NCBI RefSeq assembly: GCF_029714205.1 | Contig: NZ_CP121648.1 | Span: forward strand, 2,232,001-2,296,000 | Reading direction: 5' to 3' | Length of the DNA: 64,000 nucleotides | Origin: Methylobacterium sp. CB376 | GTDB taxonomy: Bacteria; Pseudomonadota; Alphaproteobacteria; Rhizobiales; Beijerinckiaceae | In this document: piece after piece, positions 16,875 through 25,379 of the stretch | How positions within the stretch are numbered: position 1 is the first letter of the stretch | Layout of the letters: every line of letters begins with the position of its first letter | Program-made: the position numbers and the translations under genes | The notes under the pieces: generated by a model | Told to the model about the DNA's origin: nothing | What the model saw: the letters and a program-made list of their open reading frames with translations, nothing else | The model's database searches: none

Positions 16875-17735
16875 GTGGAGGGGCCGCGCGTCCAGGCGCT
16901 GCCCGGCGGGCGGGTCCACCTCCAGCACGGGCCGATCGACGTGGTGCTGCGGGCCCACGGCGCCGAGGCGGCGGTGCGGGAGGCCTACCGGGCGGCGGCG
17001 GCGCGCTTCGCGCCGCTGCTCGGCGAACTCGTCGCCGAATTGCCGGCCCTGCGCCGGCCGATGCGCGCGCGGCCGCGCGTCGAGGGGGCGGTGGCGCGCC
17101 GCATGGTGGCGGCCTGCCGCCCGCACCGGGAGTTCCTCACCCCCATGGCGGCCGTGGCCGGGGCGGTGGCGGACGAACTCCTCGCCGCCATGCTGGCCGC
17201 GGCGCCCCTCGCCAAGGCCTTCGTCAACGACGGCGGCGACATCGCCCTCCACCTCGCCGAGGGCGAATCGATCGCGGTGGGCGTGGCGGGGGATTTCTCC
17301 CGCGGCCCGGTGCCGGCGCTGAACGGCCGGGTGCGGCTCTCGCACGCGGACGGGATCGGGGGGCTCGCGACCTCCGGGCGGCAGGGCCGCTCCTTCTCGC
17401 GCGGCATCGCCGATTCGGTGACGGTCCTCGCCCGCGACGCGGCCGCGGCGGACGCGGCCGCGACGCTCATCGCCAACGCGGTCGACCTCAAGGGCCATCC
17501 CGGCATCCGCCGCGCGCCGGCCGACAGCCTCGATCCCGATTCGGATCTCGGCGCGCGGCTCGTCACGGTGGGGGTCGATCCGCTGCCGCCCGAGGCGGTG
17601 GCGGCGGCGCTGGAGGCGGGCCGCGCCCGCGCCGCCGCGATGCGCGCCGCCGGCCTGATCCGCGACGCCGCCCTGATGCTGCAGGGGCGGAGCGTCGTCC
17701 TCGGCGGGATCGGGCGGATCGGCGCGGGCGCCTGA
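16875..17735 (+). CDS. UPF0280 family protein with ApbE-like (flavin transferase) motifs
   Basis: This 286-residue protein starts at GTG 16875, five bases after the marR stop. UPF0280 is formally of unknown function but belongs to the ApbE-like superfamily. What I see supports this: FVNDGGDIAL at residues 116-125 corresponds to the N-x-GGD motif of ApbE, and the region around GIADSVTVLARDA resembles the ApbE metal-binding segment. No export signal is visible, so it should act in the cytoplasm, unlike classical ApbE. It is the last gene of the operon, next to a homologue of an enzyme known to carry covalent flavin. I infer that it flavinylates the reductase. Confidence 0.85.
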   Translation: MEGPRVQALPGGRVHLQHGPIDVVLRAHGAEAAVREAYRAAAARFAPLLGELVAELPALRRPMRARPRVEGAVARRMVAACRPHREFLTPMAAVAGAVADELLAAMLAAAPLAKAFVNDGGDIALHLAEGESIAVGVAGDFSRGPVPALNGRVRLSHADGIGGLATSGRQGRSFSRGIADSVTVLARDAAAADAAATLIANAVDLKGHPGIRRAPADSLDPDSDLGARLVTVGVDPLPPEAVAAALEAGRARAAAMRAAGLIRDAALMLQGRSVVLGGIGRIGAGA

Positions 17736-17753
17736 GCGGCGCGGTCGATCCAC

Positions 17754-19271
17754 CTATCGCAGCTGCTCCAGGTTCTTGGCGGCCGCGAGGTTGCCGTTGG
17801 CCTTGGCTTGGCTGAACCAGGCCCGCGCCTGGGCGAGGTCCCTCGGCACGCCCGCGCCGCGCGCGTAGGCCACGCCGAGGGCGTTCTGGGCGGCGGCGTT
17901 GCCGTTGCGCGCCGCGCGCTGGTACCAGGAGACCGCCTCGGCCGGGTTGGCCGCCACGCCGTTGCCCTGGTCGTACATCGTGCCGAGATAGTACTGCGCG
18001 AGCGGCTGGTTCTGCTGCGCGGCGCGCTGGAGCAGGGGCAGGGCCGCGGCCGGATCGCGGGGCCCGCCCGTGCCCAGGAGCAGCGCCTCGCCGGTCCTGG
18101 CCTGCCCCAGCGGGTCGCCGTGCTCCGCGGCGCGGCGATAGAGGGCGAGGGCCTGGCCCGGGTCGCGGGGCAGGCCGGTGCCGGTCTCGTAGGCCGCGCC
18201 GAGTTCGGCCTCCGCGAACCCGTCGCCCGCCTCGGCGGCGCGGCGGAACCATTGCAGGGACAGGCCGCGGTCGGCCGGCACGCCGGACCCGTCGCGGTAG
18301 GCGAGGCCCATGCGCCGCTGCGCGAAGGTGTTGCCCTGGTCCGCCGCCTTCTGGAACCAGGACACCGCCTCCTTCGGGTCCATCGGCTTGCCGTCGCCGG
18401 TGAGGAAGGCGTAGCCGAGCCGGGCCTGGGCCTCCGCGTCGCCCCGTCCCGCCGCCCGGGCGAGGTGCTCCATCGCCTGGGCCTTGTTGGCGGCGATGCC
18501 GCGCCCCTCCAGCAGGTGCACCCCGAGCAGCCGCTCGGCCCCGGCATTCCCCTGCGCGGCGGCCTTCTGGTACCAGCCCACCGCCGCGGCCTGATCGGCG
18601 GGGAGCCCGCCGAGCCCCCGCTCGTAGGCCCAGCCGAGCTCGGCCTGCGCGAAGGCGTCCCCCGCCTCCGCGGCCCGGCGGAACCACGACGCGGCGCGGG
18701 CCGGATCGGCCGCCATGCCGACGCCGCGCTGCGCCGCGAGGCCGGCGAGGCGCTGGGCCGGCACGACGCCCTGCTGCGCCGCCTTCTCGATCCAGGGCAG
18801 GGAGGCGGCCGGGTCGGCCGGCACGCCGCCGATACCCCAGTAGAGCGCGTTGCCGAGGTTGAACTGCGCCGCCGCGTGGCCCTGCTCGGCCGCGGCCCGG
18901 TAATGCGCCAGCGCTTGGCGCATGTCCGGCGCCGTGGTGGCGCGCCGCAGCGAGAGGGTCGGATCGAACAGGGTGCCGAGGCTGAACTGCGCCTCCGCGC
19001 CGCCCTCCGCCGCCGCCGCCCGCAGCTGCGCGAGCGCGGCCGGGTCGCCGAGGGCGCGGTCGCGCAGGGCCGTGCTCTCCGGGCCGGTGAGCGGCGCCTT
19101 CGGGCGCGCCCAGGGGGCGGCCGGCTCGGGGACGGGGAGCGCGCCGCCGAGGACGAGCCAGCCGGCGGCGAGCAGGGCCGCGGCCTGCGGCCAGATGATC
19201 CAGGCCCCGCGGTACCAGGGATCGCCGCTCCACAGGAGCGCGTGCTTGAGGGCGAGGGACGAGCCGGCCAT
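17754..19271 (-). CDS. Sel1-repeat (TPR-like) protein with one N-terminal membrane segment
   Basis: This 505-residue protein consists mainly of about eleven to twelve Sel1-type repeats of roughly 36 residues (A-x-x-x-L-G-x-x-Y-x-x-G pattern, for example AQFNLGNALYWGIGG and AQRRMGLAYRDGSGV). A hydrophobic segment near residues 28-46 should anchor it, with the repeats probably outside the cytoplasm. Sel1 repeats serve as protein-interaction scaffolds. The gene begins 4 bp after the tandem AAA+ ATPase stop, so the two are almost surely translated together. Function is unknown; a scaffold or adaptor for the ATPase or for an envelope complex is the natural guess. Confidence 0.9.
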   Translation of the reverse strand: MAGSSLALKHALLWSGDPWYRGAWIIWPQAAALLAAGWLVLGGALPVPEPAAPWARPKAPLTGPESTALRDRALGDPAALAQLRAAAAEGGAEAQFSLGTLFDPTLSLRRATTAPDMRQALAHYRAAAEQGHAAAQFNLGNALYWGIGGVPADPAASLPWIEKAAQQGVVPAQRLAGLAAQRGVGMAADPARAASWFRRAAEAGDAFAQAELGWAYERGLGGLPADQAAAVGWYQKAAAQGNAGAERLLGVHLLEGRGIAANKAQAMEHLARAAGRGDAEAQARLGYAFLTGDGKPMDPKEAVSWFQKAADQGNTFAQRRMGLAYRDGSGVPADRGLSLQWFRRAAEAGDGFAEAELGAAYETGTGLPRDPGQALALYRRAAEHGDPLGQARTGEALLLGTGGPRDPAAALPLLQRAAQQNQPLAQYYLGTMYDQGNGVAANPAEAVSWYQRAARNGNAAAQNALGVAYARGAGVPRDLAQARAWFSQAKANGNLAAAKNLEQLR

Positions 19272-19275
19272 GCCG

Positions 19276-21270
19276 TCAGCTCCTCATGCCGATGGCCGCG
19301 TCCAGGTCCGCCGCCTCGATCCGGCGCAGGTCGGCCTCGGGCTCGCGGGCGAGCCGCACGGCCTGGGCCTCGCGGGCGCGCTCCAGCAGCGTGCGCATCG
19401 CGCGGGCGTTGCCCCAATCCTCGCGCCTGGCATTCTCGGCGAGCCAGCCGGACAGCCGCGGCCCGAGCGGGTCGGGCAGCGCGTAGGCCTGGGCCGCCGC
19501 CATGCGCCGGAGGATCTCCTCCAGCTCCGCGACCGAGTAGGCCGGGAAATCGATGGTCTTGGTGAAGCGGCTGGCGAGGCCCGGATTGGTGCCGATGAAC
19601 CGGCGCATCTCGCTCGGGTAGCCCGCCACGATCACGATGATGCGGTCGCGGTGGTCCTCCATGAACTTCAGCAGCGTGTCGATCGCCTCGCGCCCGAACG
19701 AGCCGCCCTCCTGCCCGTCGGCGAGGGCGTAGGCCTCGTCGATGAACAGGATGCCGTCGAGCGCCTCCTTGCACTTGTCCAGGGTCTTGGTGGCGGTCTG
19801 GCCGACGTAGCCGGCCACCAGCCCCGCGCGGTCCGTCTCGACGAGGTGGCCCTTGCGCAGGACGCCGACGCCCCGGAAGATCTCGCCGAGCGCGCGCGCG
19901 ACCTGGGTCTTGCCGACCCCGGGCGGGCCGGTGAACACCATGTGCAGGCTCATGGCCGAGACCGGCAGGCCCTGCTCGCGCCGCTTCTGCTCGACCTGCA
20001 GCCGGGAGATCAGGGTGTTGACCTCCTCCTTCACCGGCGCGAGGCCCACCATCGCGTCGAGGTCGGCCAGCGCCGCCTCGGCCGGGCGGGCGCCCTGCGC
20101 CCGGGTCGGCACGCGCAGCAGCGGCAGCGGCGCGGTCGCCTGCCGGGCCTGGCCGGGGAGGGCGAAGCCGAGCGCGCTCTGGAAATCCTCGATCTCGATC
20201 CGGGAGAGATCGGCCTGCGGCTGGCCGGCGATGCGCAGCGCCTGGGCCTCGCGGGCCTTCTCCAAGAGGGTGCGCATCTCGCGGGCATTGCCCCAATCCT
20301 CGCGCCTGGCGTTCTCGGCGAGCCAGCCGGACAGCCGCGCCTCGATGTCCTCGGGCAGCTGGAAGGATTGCTTGGCCGCCATGGCGCGCAGGATCGCCCC
20401 CAGCTCGGCCGGGTCGTAGGCCGGGAAGGCGATGGTCTTGGTGAAGCGGCTGGCGAGGCCCGGATTGGTGCCGATGAACCGGCGCATCTCGCTCGGGTAG
20501 CCCGCCACGATCACGATGATGCGGTCGCGGTGGTCCTCCATGAACTTCAGCAGCGTGTCGATCGCCTCGCGCCCGAACGAGCCGCCCTCCTGCCCGTCGG
20601 CGAGGGCGTAGGCCTCGTCGATGAACAGGATGCCGTCGAGCGCCTCCTTGCACTTGTCCAGGGTCTTGGTGGCGGTCTGGCCGACGTAGCCGGCCACCAG
20701 CCCCGCGCGGTCCGTCTCGACGAGGTGGCCCTTGCGCAGGACGCCGACGCCCCGGAAGATCTCGCCGAGCGCGCGCGCGACCTGGGTCTTGCCGACCCCG
20801 GGCGGGCCGGTGAACACCATGTGCAGGCTCATCGGCGCGCCGGCATGGCCCTGCTCGCGCCGCTTCTGCTCGACCTGCAGCCGGGAGATCAGCTTGTTGA
20901 CCTCCTCCTTCACCGGCGCGAGGCCGATCATCCCGTCGAGTTCGTCGAGGGCGTCCTGGATCGGGCGCACCGGCGGCTTCTGGGAGGTGCGCAGGAGCCG
21001 CAGCGAGCCGACGGCCGCCCCGCCCGTGGCGAGGAGCACGTCCTGGCTCTGCGCGAGCCGGGCCGCCACGTAGGTGAGGGCCGCGCCCGCCGCCAGGATC
21101 GCCAGCACCGTCGCGACCTTGAGCAGGAGCGGGCCGGCCGTGCTGCCGGCCGCCGCGAAGTAGGCGAGCGGGCTGCTCTGCGGGTTGATGAGCCACGCGC
21201 TCAGCACCGCGGCCGCCACGGAAATCAGGAAGAAGCCGAGCATCGGCCGGTCCCGGAAGAACGTCTTCAT
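19276..21270 (-). CDS. Membrane-anchored tandem AAA+ ATPase (CbxX/CfqX family)
   Basis: This 664-residue protein has two predicted membrane segments (about residues 10-26 and 48-70) and two complete CbbX-like AAA+ modules. Each has Walker A GPPGVGKTQVARALGE and Walker B ILFIDEAYALADGQEGG. The modules start near residues 108 and 401, and 403 bp of DNA inside them are identical, including third codon positions. CbxX-type ATPases remodel other proteins (Rubisco activase CbbX) or serve secretion (EccA). No cbb or ESX genes are near. It lies between a small membrane protein and a Sel1-repeat protein in one operon. The partner is unknown. Confidence 0.92.
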   Translation of the reverse strand: MKTFFRDRPMLGFFLISVAAAVLSAWLINPQSSPLAYFAAAGSTAGPLLLKVATVLAILAAGAALTYVAARLAQSQDVLLATGGAAVGSLRLLRTSQKPPVRPIQDALDELDGMIGLAPVKEEVNKLISRLQVEQKRREQGHAGAPMSLHMVFTGPPGVGKTQVARALGEIFRGVGVLRKGHLVETDRAGLVAGYVGQTATKTLDKCKEALDGILFIDEAYALADGQEGGSFGREAIDTLLKFMEDHRDRIIVIVAGYPSEMRRFIGTNPGLASRFTKTIAFPAYDPAELGAILRAMAAKQSFQLPEDIEARLSGWLAENARREDWGNAREMRTLLEKAREAQALRIAGQPQADLSRIEIEDFQSALGFALPGQARQATAPLPLLRVPTRAQGARPAEAALADLDAMVGLAPVKEEVNTLISRLQVEQKRREQGLPVSAMSLHMVFTGPPGVGKTQVARALGEIFRGVGVLRKGHLVETDRAGLVAGYVGQTATKTLDKCKEALDGILFIDEAYALADGQEGGSFGREAIDTLLKFMEDHRDRIIVIVAGYPSEMRRFIGTNPGLASRFTKTIDFPAYSVAELEEILRRMAAAQAYALPDPLGPRLSGWLAENARREDWGNARAMRTLLERAREAQAVRLAREPEADLRRIEAADLDAAIGMRS
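19551..19953 (-). repeat. 403-bp perfect internal duplication, copy in the second AAA+ module
   Basis: This stretch is identical base for base, as far as I can read, with 20430-20832. The offset of 879 bp (293 codons) keeps the frame. Flanking module sequence differs, so the identity points to recent duplication or gene conversion within the gene. Confidence 0.9.
20430..20832 (-). repeat. 403-bp perfect internal duplication, copy in the first AAA+ module
   Basis: Matches 19551-19953. It covers the Walker A to sensor region of the first AAA+ module; divergence resumes abruptly on both sides. Confidence 0.9.
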
Positions 21271-21328
21271 CGCCGAGTCCTCGTCGTGTCGGGGCGGAAA
21301 CCGGGTCGGAAACCGGCGCGCCGCGGCG

Positions 21329-21862
21329 TCAGCAGATCTTGCCAGGCATCCAGACGACCGGGATCGAGGCCGCCCCGGTCGCCGGATCGAAGCGCCAGCC
21401 GGGCGACAGGAAGAGCCCGAGGCCGGCGAGGTCGCCCTCGACCGACAGGCTGCCGCGCCCGGCCGGGTAGGGGGACGGGAACGGGAGGGCGACCCGCTGG
21501 GGCGCCTCCCCCGGGACGATCTCGGGCGAGACGTAGGGGCCCGAGCGGATCCGGATGCCGCCCCGGCCCGCGCCCGCCCGGGTCACGCTCACCACCGCCA
21601 GGGGCGCCGCGCAGCTCCTCGCCTCCTGGACGAGCTGAGGCGCCCGCGCGACCGCGAGCGTCCCGGCCGCCGCGGCGATCTCGCCGGGGGCGACCTGCGC
21701 GAGCGTGAAGGAGGCCGGCCCCGCGGCGGTGCCGAACAGGGTCACCAGCAGGGCCGCGGTCGCGAGACCACCCGCGCCGGCGACCAGGGCCGGCGCGACC
21801 GGGCCGGCTTTCCGATCTCGCTCCTTCCCAGGCTCCCGAGACCCGGCGACTTGCGCGATCAT
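21329..21862 (-). CDS. Hypothetical single-pass membrane protein
   Basis: I do not recognise this 177-residue protein. From ATG 21862 it has a charged N-terminus (GSREPGKERDRKAG), one hydrophobic segment around residues 23-45, and an extracytoplasmic part with two cysteines (in EARSCAAP and at the very C-terminal KIC). These could form a disulfide. An upstream in-frame start at 21898 is possible. It lies 58 bp before the tandem AAA+ ATPase on the same strand and probably leads that operon. Codon use matches the neighbours. Confidence 0.65.
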   Translation of the reverse strand: MIAQVAGSREPGKERDRKAGPVAPALVAGAGGLATAALLVTLFGTAAGPASFTLAQVAPGEIAAAAGTLAVARAPQLVQEARSCAAPLAVVSVTRAGAGRGGIRIRSGPYVSPEIVPGEAPQRVALPFPSPYPAGRGSLSVEGDLAGLGLFLSPGWRFDPATGAASIPVVWMPGKIC

Positions 21863-22213
21863 CCGAGCATCCTCCCAAGCGAAGGCGGCGGGTTGCACGC
21901 GACGATTACGACGATGATAGGCGAAAAGCCTGTCGGTGAGAATGTGCGCCCGCGGAGACTTGCTGAATCCTGGGATCGACTTGCGCCCGTCGGGCGCGAC
22001 GCGGCGATCCCGCCCGCCGCCGCGGCCGCATTCGCGCCGGCCGAGGATACTCCCCTAGAGGATACTCGCCGGGCTCGGCCCTCCCCTCGCCCGAACGGGC
22101 ACGATTTCCTTTGGGAACTATTCCATCGCGCCCTCGATTAGTGCGGCGCGACGTCGACCGGTCCGCCGGGTCACCCTCGCTCCCGTCCTGCACACCCCCT
22201 CGCGGAGATCGTC
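21863..22213. other. Intergenic region between divergent genes
   Basis: About 350 bp separate the leftward AAA+/Sel1 operon from the rightward MFS gene, so both promoters should be here. A small hairpin (AGGC-GAAA-GCCT type) lies near 21920. A duplicated GAGGATACTC word occurs around 22044-22068. No gene is convincing. Confidence 0.5.
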
Positions 22214-23518
22214 ATGAGCGACCTGCGCCCCTCCGCACGCGCCGCGGAGCCGAGCCCGTCGCGCCGGGCGCTGCGCGGCCTCGACGCGCTGAACTTCTTC
22301 CTCGCCGACGTGCGCGACGGCCTCGGGCCCTACCTCGCGATCTACCTGCTGGCCGTGCGCGGCCCCGCCCAGGGCTGGAACGAGGCGACGATCGGCCTCG
22401 TCATGACGGTGGCGGGCGTCGCCGGCCTGGCGGCGCAGACGCCCGCGGGCGCGCTCATCGACCGGACCCGGCGCAAGCCGGCCATCGTCATCGCGGCGGC
22501 CCTCGCCGTGACGGCGAGCTGCCTCGTCCTGCCCTGGATCTCCAACGTCTACCTCGTGGCCGGCACGCAGGCCCTCGCCCACGTGGCCGGCGCGGTCTTC
22601 CCGCCGGCCCTCACCGGCATCACCCTCGGCCTCGTCGGGCCGCGGCTCTTCGCGCGGCGGATCGGCCGCAACGAGGGCTTCAACCACGCCGGCAACGCGG
22701 TCTCGGCCCTCCTCGCGGCGGGCCTCGCCACCGTGTTCGGGCCGGCCATCGTGTTCTGGCTGATGGGCCTCCTCGCGGCGCTCAGCATCGGCGCGATGCT
22801 GGTGGTGCCGCGGGCGGAGATCGACGACGACCTCGCCCGGGGCCTTGACGGCCGCCAGCACGATCCCTGCGAGCAGCCCTCGGGCCTCGCGGTGCTGCTG
22901 CGCAACCGCCCCCTCCTGCTCTTCGCCGCGCTCTGCGCCGCCTTCCACCTCGCCAACGCGGCGATGCTGCCCTCGGTCGGCCAGCTGCTCACGAAGGTGG
23001 TGGGCAAGGACTACGCCACCTCGCTCATCGCGATCTGCATCGTGGCGGCCCAATGCGTGATGGTGCCGATGGCGATTCTGGTCGGCGCCAAGGCCGACCG
23101 TTTCGGGCGCAAGCCGATCTTCCTCGCCGCCTTCGGCATCCTGGCCCTGCGCGGCATTCTCTACACGCTCTCGGACGATCCCGTCTTCCTCGTGGCGGTG
23201 CAGTGCCTCGACGGGGTAGGGGCCGGGATCTACGGGGCCCTCTTCCCGATCGTGGTCGCCGACCTGACCCGCGGCAGCGGCCGCTTCAACGTCGCGCAGG
23301 GCGCGGTCGCCACCGCGCAGGGCGTCGGCGCCTCCCTCAGCGCCGCCCTGGCGGGACTCGTGATCGTCTCGGCCGGCTACGCGGCGGCCTTCCTGGTCCT
23401 GGCCGGGATCGCGGCCCTCGGCTTCGCCCTCTACCTCTTCGCCATGCCGGAGACGCGCGGCCTCGCTCCGGGCCATCCGTCCCCGGCCGCGGCCCCGCTC
23501 GCCGTCCCGGCAGAGTGA
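22214..23518 (+). CDS. Major facilitator superfamily transporter
   Basis: This 434-residue inner-membrane permease has the 12-segment layout of the MFS. The conserved loop 2-3 motif is represented by GALIDRTRRKPAIV near residues 77-90, and the equivalent second-half loop is GAKADRFGRKPIF. The start has FFLADVRDGLGPYLAIYLL, typical of a bacterial subgroup without assigned substrate. It is followed at 200 bp by an ArsB-like permease on the same strand, with a short tandem repeat array between, so co-function is uncertain. The substrate cannot be read from sequence. Confidence 0.9.
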   Translation: MSDLRPSARAAEPSPSRRALRGLDALNFFLADVRDGLGPYLAIYLLAVRGPAQGWNEATIGLVMTVAGVAGLAAQTPAGALIDRTRRKPAIVIAAALAVTASCLVLPWISNVYLVAGTQALAHVAGAVFPPALTGITLGLVGPRLFARRIGRNEGFNHAGNAVSALLAAGLATVFGPAIVFWLMGLLAALSIGAMLVVPRAEIDDDLARGLDGRQHDPCEQPSGLAVLLRNRPLLLFAALCAAFHLANAAMLPSVGQLLTKVVGKDYATSLIAICIVAAQCVMVPMAILVGAKADRFGRKPIFLAAFGILALRGILYTLSDDPVFLVAVQCLDGVGAGIYGALFPIVVADLTRGSGRFNVAQGAVATAQGVGASLSAALAGLVIVSAGYAAAFLVLAGIAALGFALYLFAMPETRGLAPGHPSPAAAPLAVPAE

Positions 23519-23577
23519 GGGATCCCGCGCGGGCGCGACGCGACGCCGGGGCACCCGAACCAGGCGCGTCCTGGGCA

Positions 23578-23661
23578 GGCTTGGCCTTCGATGGCTTGGC
23601 CCTCGATGGCTTGGCCTTTGACGGCTTGGCCTTACAAGGCTTGGCCTTGGAAGGTTTGGCC
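23578..23661. repeat. 15-bp tandem array (GGCTTGGCCTTCGAT type)
   Basis: Five and a half imperfect copies of a 15-bp unit with invariant GG(C/T)TTGGCC lie between the MFS and ArsB-like genes. The last three to five bases of each unit vary. It belongs to a class of CTTGG-rich short arrays seen several times in this window. Confidence 0.85.
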
Positions 23662-23719
23662 GGAGCCGCGAAGGCCGGCACGGCTGGCCCCACCGCACCG
23701 ATCCGGGAGATCCGTCACC

Positions 23720-24991
23720 ATGGGCGCGCTCGGCGTCACACCCCACCTCGCCACCTGGGGCATCGCCGCGCTGGCGACGCTCGGCGTGATCCTGCGCCCC
23801 CTCGGCTGGCCGGAAGCGGTCTGGGCCGTGCTCGGGGCGATCGTGCTCGTCGCCCTCGGCCTGCTCCCCGCCGGCACCGCCTGGGACGGGGTCCTGAAGG
23901 GCACGGACGTCTACCTCTTCCTGATCGGCATGATGCTGCTCGCCGAGGTCGCCCGGAAGGAGGGGCTGTTCGACTGGCTCGCCGGCATCGCGGTGCGGCG
24001 GGCGCGGGGCTCGGCGACGCGGCTCTTCACCCTCGTCTACGCGGTCGGCACGGTCGTGACGGTGTTCCTGTCGAACGATGCCTGCGCGGTGGTGCTGACG
24101 CCGGCGGTCGCGTGCGCCGCCAAGGCCGCCCGGGTGCGCGACCCGCTGCCCTACCTGCTGGTCTGCGCCTTCATCGCCAACGCGGCGAGCTTCGTGCTGC
24201 CGATCTCGAACCCGGCCAACCTCGTCGTCTACGCGGCGCACATGCCCCCGCTCGCCGAGTGGCTCGCCCGCTTCACCTTGCCCTCCGCGCTGGCGATCCT
24301 GGCGACCTACGCGGCCTTGCGCCTCACGCAGGGCCCCACCCTGCGCGCCCAGGAGGTGGCGACCGACGTGCCGCGCGCCGACCTGTCCCGCACCGGGCTC
24401 GTCGCCGGGCTCGGCATCCTGGCGACGGGGCTCGTGCTGATCGCCGCCTCGGCGCGCGGCCTCGCTCTCGGCCCGCCGACCTGCCTTGCGGGACTCGCCA
24501 CCGCGCTCCTCGTCCTGGCGCTGCGGCGGGAGGGTTTGGCCGAACTGGTCCGGGACGTGTCCTGGAGCGTGCTGCCACTCGTCGCCGGGCTGTTCGTGCT
24601 GGTCGAGGCCCTGGAGAGGACCGGGGTGCTGCGCCTCGTCGCCGACACCCTGAGGGTGCAGGCGGGCGCCCATCCGGCCGGCACCGCCTGGGGGGCGGGC
24701 GCGCTCGTCGCTTTGCTCTGCAACCTCCTCAACAATCTGCCGGCCGGGCTGATCGCCGGCGCGGCGGTGCAGGCGGCGGAGGTCTCCGACAGGATCGCGG
24801 GCGCGATCCTGATCGGGGTCGATCTCGGCCCCAACCTCTCGGTCACGGGCTCCCTCGCCACGATCCTCTGGCTCACCGCGATCCGGCGGGAGGGGCAGCA
24901 TGTCGGGGCGTGGCGCTTCCTGGCGCTGGGAGCGCTGGTGATGCCGCCCGCCCTCCTGCTGGCGCTCGCCGGCCTCCTCCTCGTGCCCTGA
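23720..24991 (+). CDS. ArsB / ion-transporter superfamily permease
   Basis: This 423-residue inner-membrane protein has about ten to twelve hydrophobic segments. It shows motifs of the arsenite/anion (ArsB, NhaD, CitMHS) superfamily: FLSNDACAVVLTPAV near residues 115-129 and LPISNPANLVVYAAH near 160-174. A second-half repeat is LLNNLPAGLIAGAA. ArsB homologues export arsenite or carry other anions. No ars regulator, arsenate reductase or ArsA lies nearby, so arsenic export is only a family-level guess. ATG 23720 is the start that avoids reading the preceding tandem repeats as protein. Confidence 0.87.
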   Translation: MGALGVTPHLATWGIAALATLGVILRPLGWPEAVWAVLGAIVLVALGLLPAGTAWDGVLKGTDVYLFLIGMMLLAEVARKEGLFDWLAGIAVRRARGSATRLFTLVYAVGTVVTVFLSNDACAVVLTPAVACAAKAARVRDPLPYLLVCAFIANAASFVLPISNPANLVVYAAHMPPLAEWLARFTLPSALAILATYAALRLTQGPTLRAQEVATDVPRADLSRTGLVAGLGILATGLVLIAASARGLALGPPTCLAGLATALLVLALRREGLAELVRDVSWSVLPLVAGLFVLVEALERTGVLRLVADTLRVQAGAHPAGTAWGAGALVALLCNLLNNLPAGLIAGAAVQAAEVSDRIAGAILIGVDLGPNLSVTGSLATILWLTAIRREGQHVGAWRFLALGALVMPPALLLALAGLLLVP

Positions 24992-25113
24992 GGCCGCCCC
25001 CGACCGCCGCGCGCCCGTATCCCCTCATCCTGGCGGCGGGCGCGCTCCGGGCGCGGCAAGCCCGTGAAGGCGCAGCCGCGCGGGGCGCCGGCCACCGAAG
25101 GCCCTTCGGTCCC

Positions 25114-25344
25114 TCAGTGCTTCTCCTCGCCCGGCCGGTGCGTCTGCGGCCGATGGCCGTCCTGGCCGGGATTGTTGTGCTTGTTGTGGTCGCGGCTCTC
25201 CTGATGGGTCGTCGGCGGCCGCGCCGGGTCCGCGCTGCTGCGGACGCGGTCGCCGCCCGCCGGGACGTTCCGCCCCTCCCGGTGCTCGATGATCCGCTGG
25301 TGCTGGGCGTGGGTCTTGTCGCCGTGCGGCTTCTCGCCGGCCAT
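25114..25344 (-). CDS. Small hydrophilic hypothetical protein, histidine-rich
   Basis: This is a 76-residue, highly charged protein (many H, R, D, N and Q; ends in RPGEEKH). It has no hydrophobic segment, no signal and no recognised domain. GGAGACACCC precedes the ATG at a suitable distance, and a candidate general-stress promoter lies just upstream, which supports a real gene. Its composition suggests a disordered stress-related protein. Long antisense frames also exist here, so some doubt remains. Confidence 0.6.
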   Translation of the reverse strand: MAGEKPHGDKTHAQHQRIIEHREGRNVPAGGDRVRSSADPARPPTTHQESRDHNKHNNPGQDGHRPQTHRPGEEKH

Positions 25345-25379
25345 GGGTGTCTCCGTCGCGCGAGGGGTCAGGCCGCCCC

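Noticed and set aside
19276..21270. Two separate AAA+ genes in tandem
   Set aside because: There is no stop or start between the modules; one continuous frame covers both.
23578..23661. CRISPR array
   Set aside because: Units are contiguous 15-bp repeats without unique spacers; no cas genes are present.
23591..23719. N-terminal extension of the ArsB-like protein through the tandem repeat
   Set aside because: It would encode a repetitive MAWPSMAWPL-type stretch; ATG 23720 gives a normal start.
22118..24901. 927-codon minus-strand frame opposite the MFS and ArsB-like genes
   Set aside because: Polar low-complexity translation without motifs; both plus-strand genes have clear membrane segments and family motifs.
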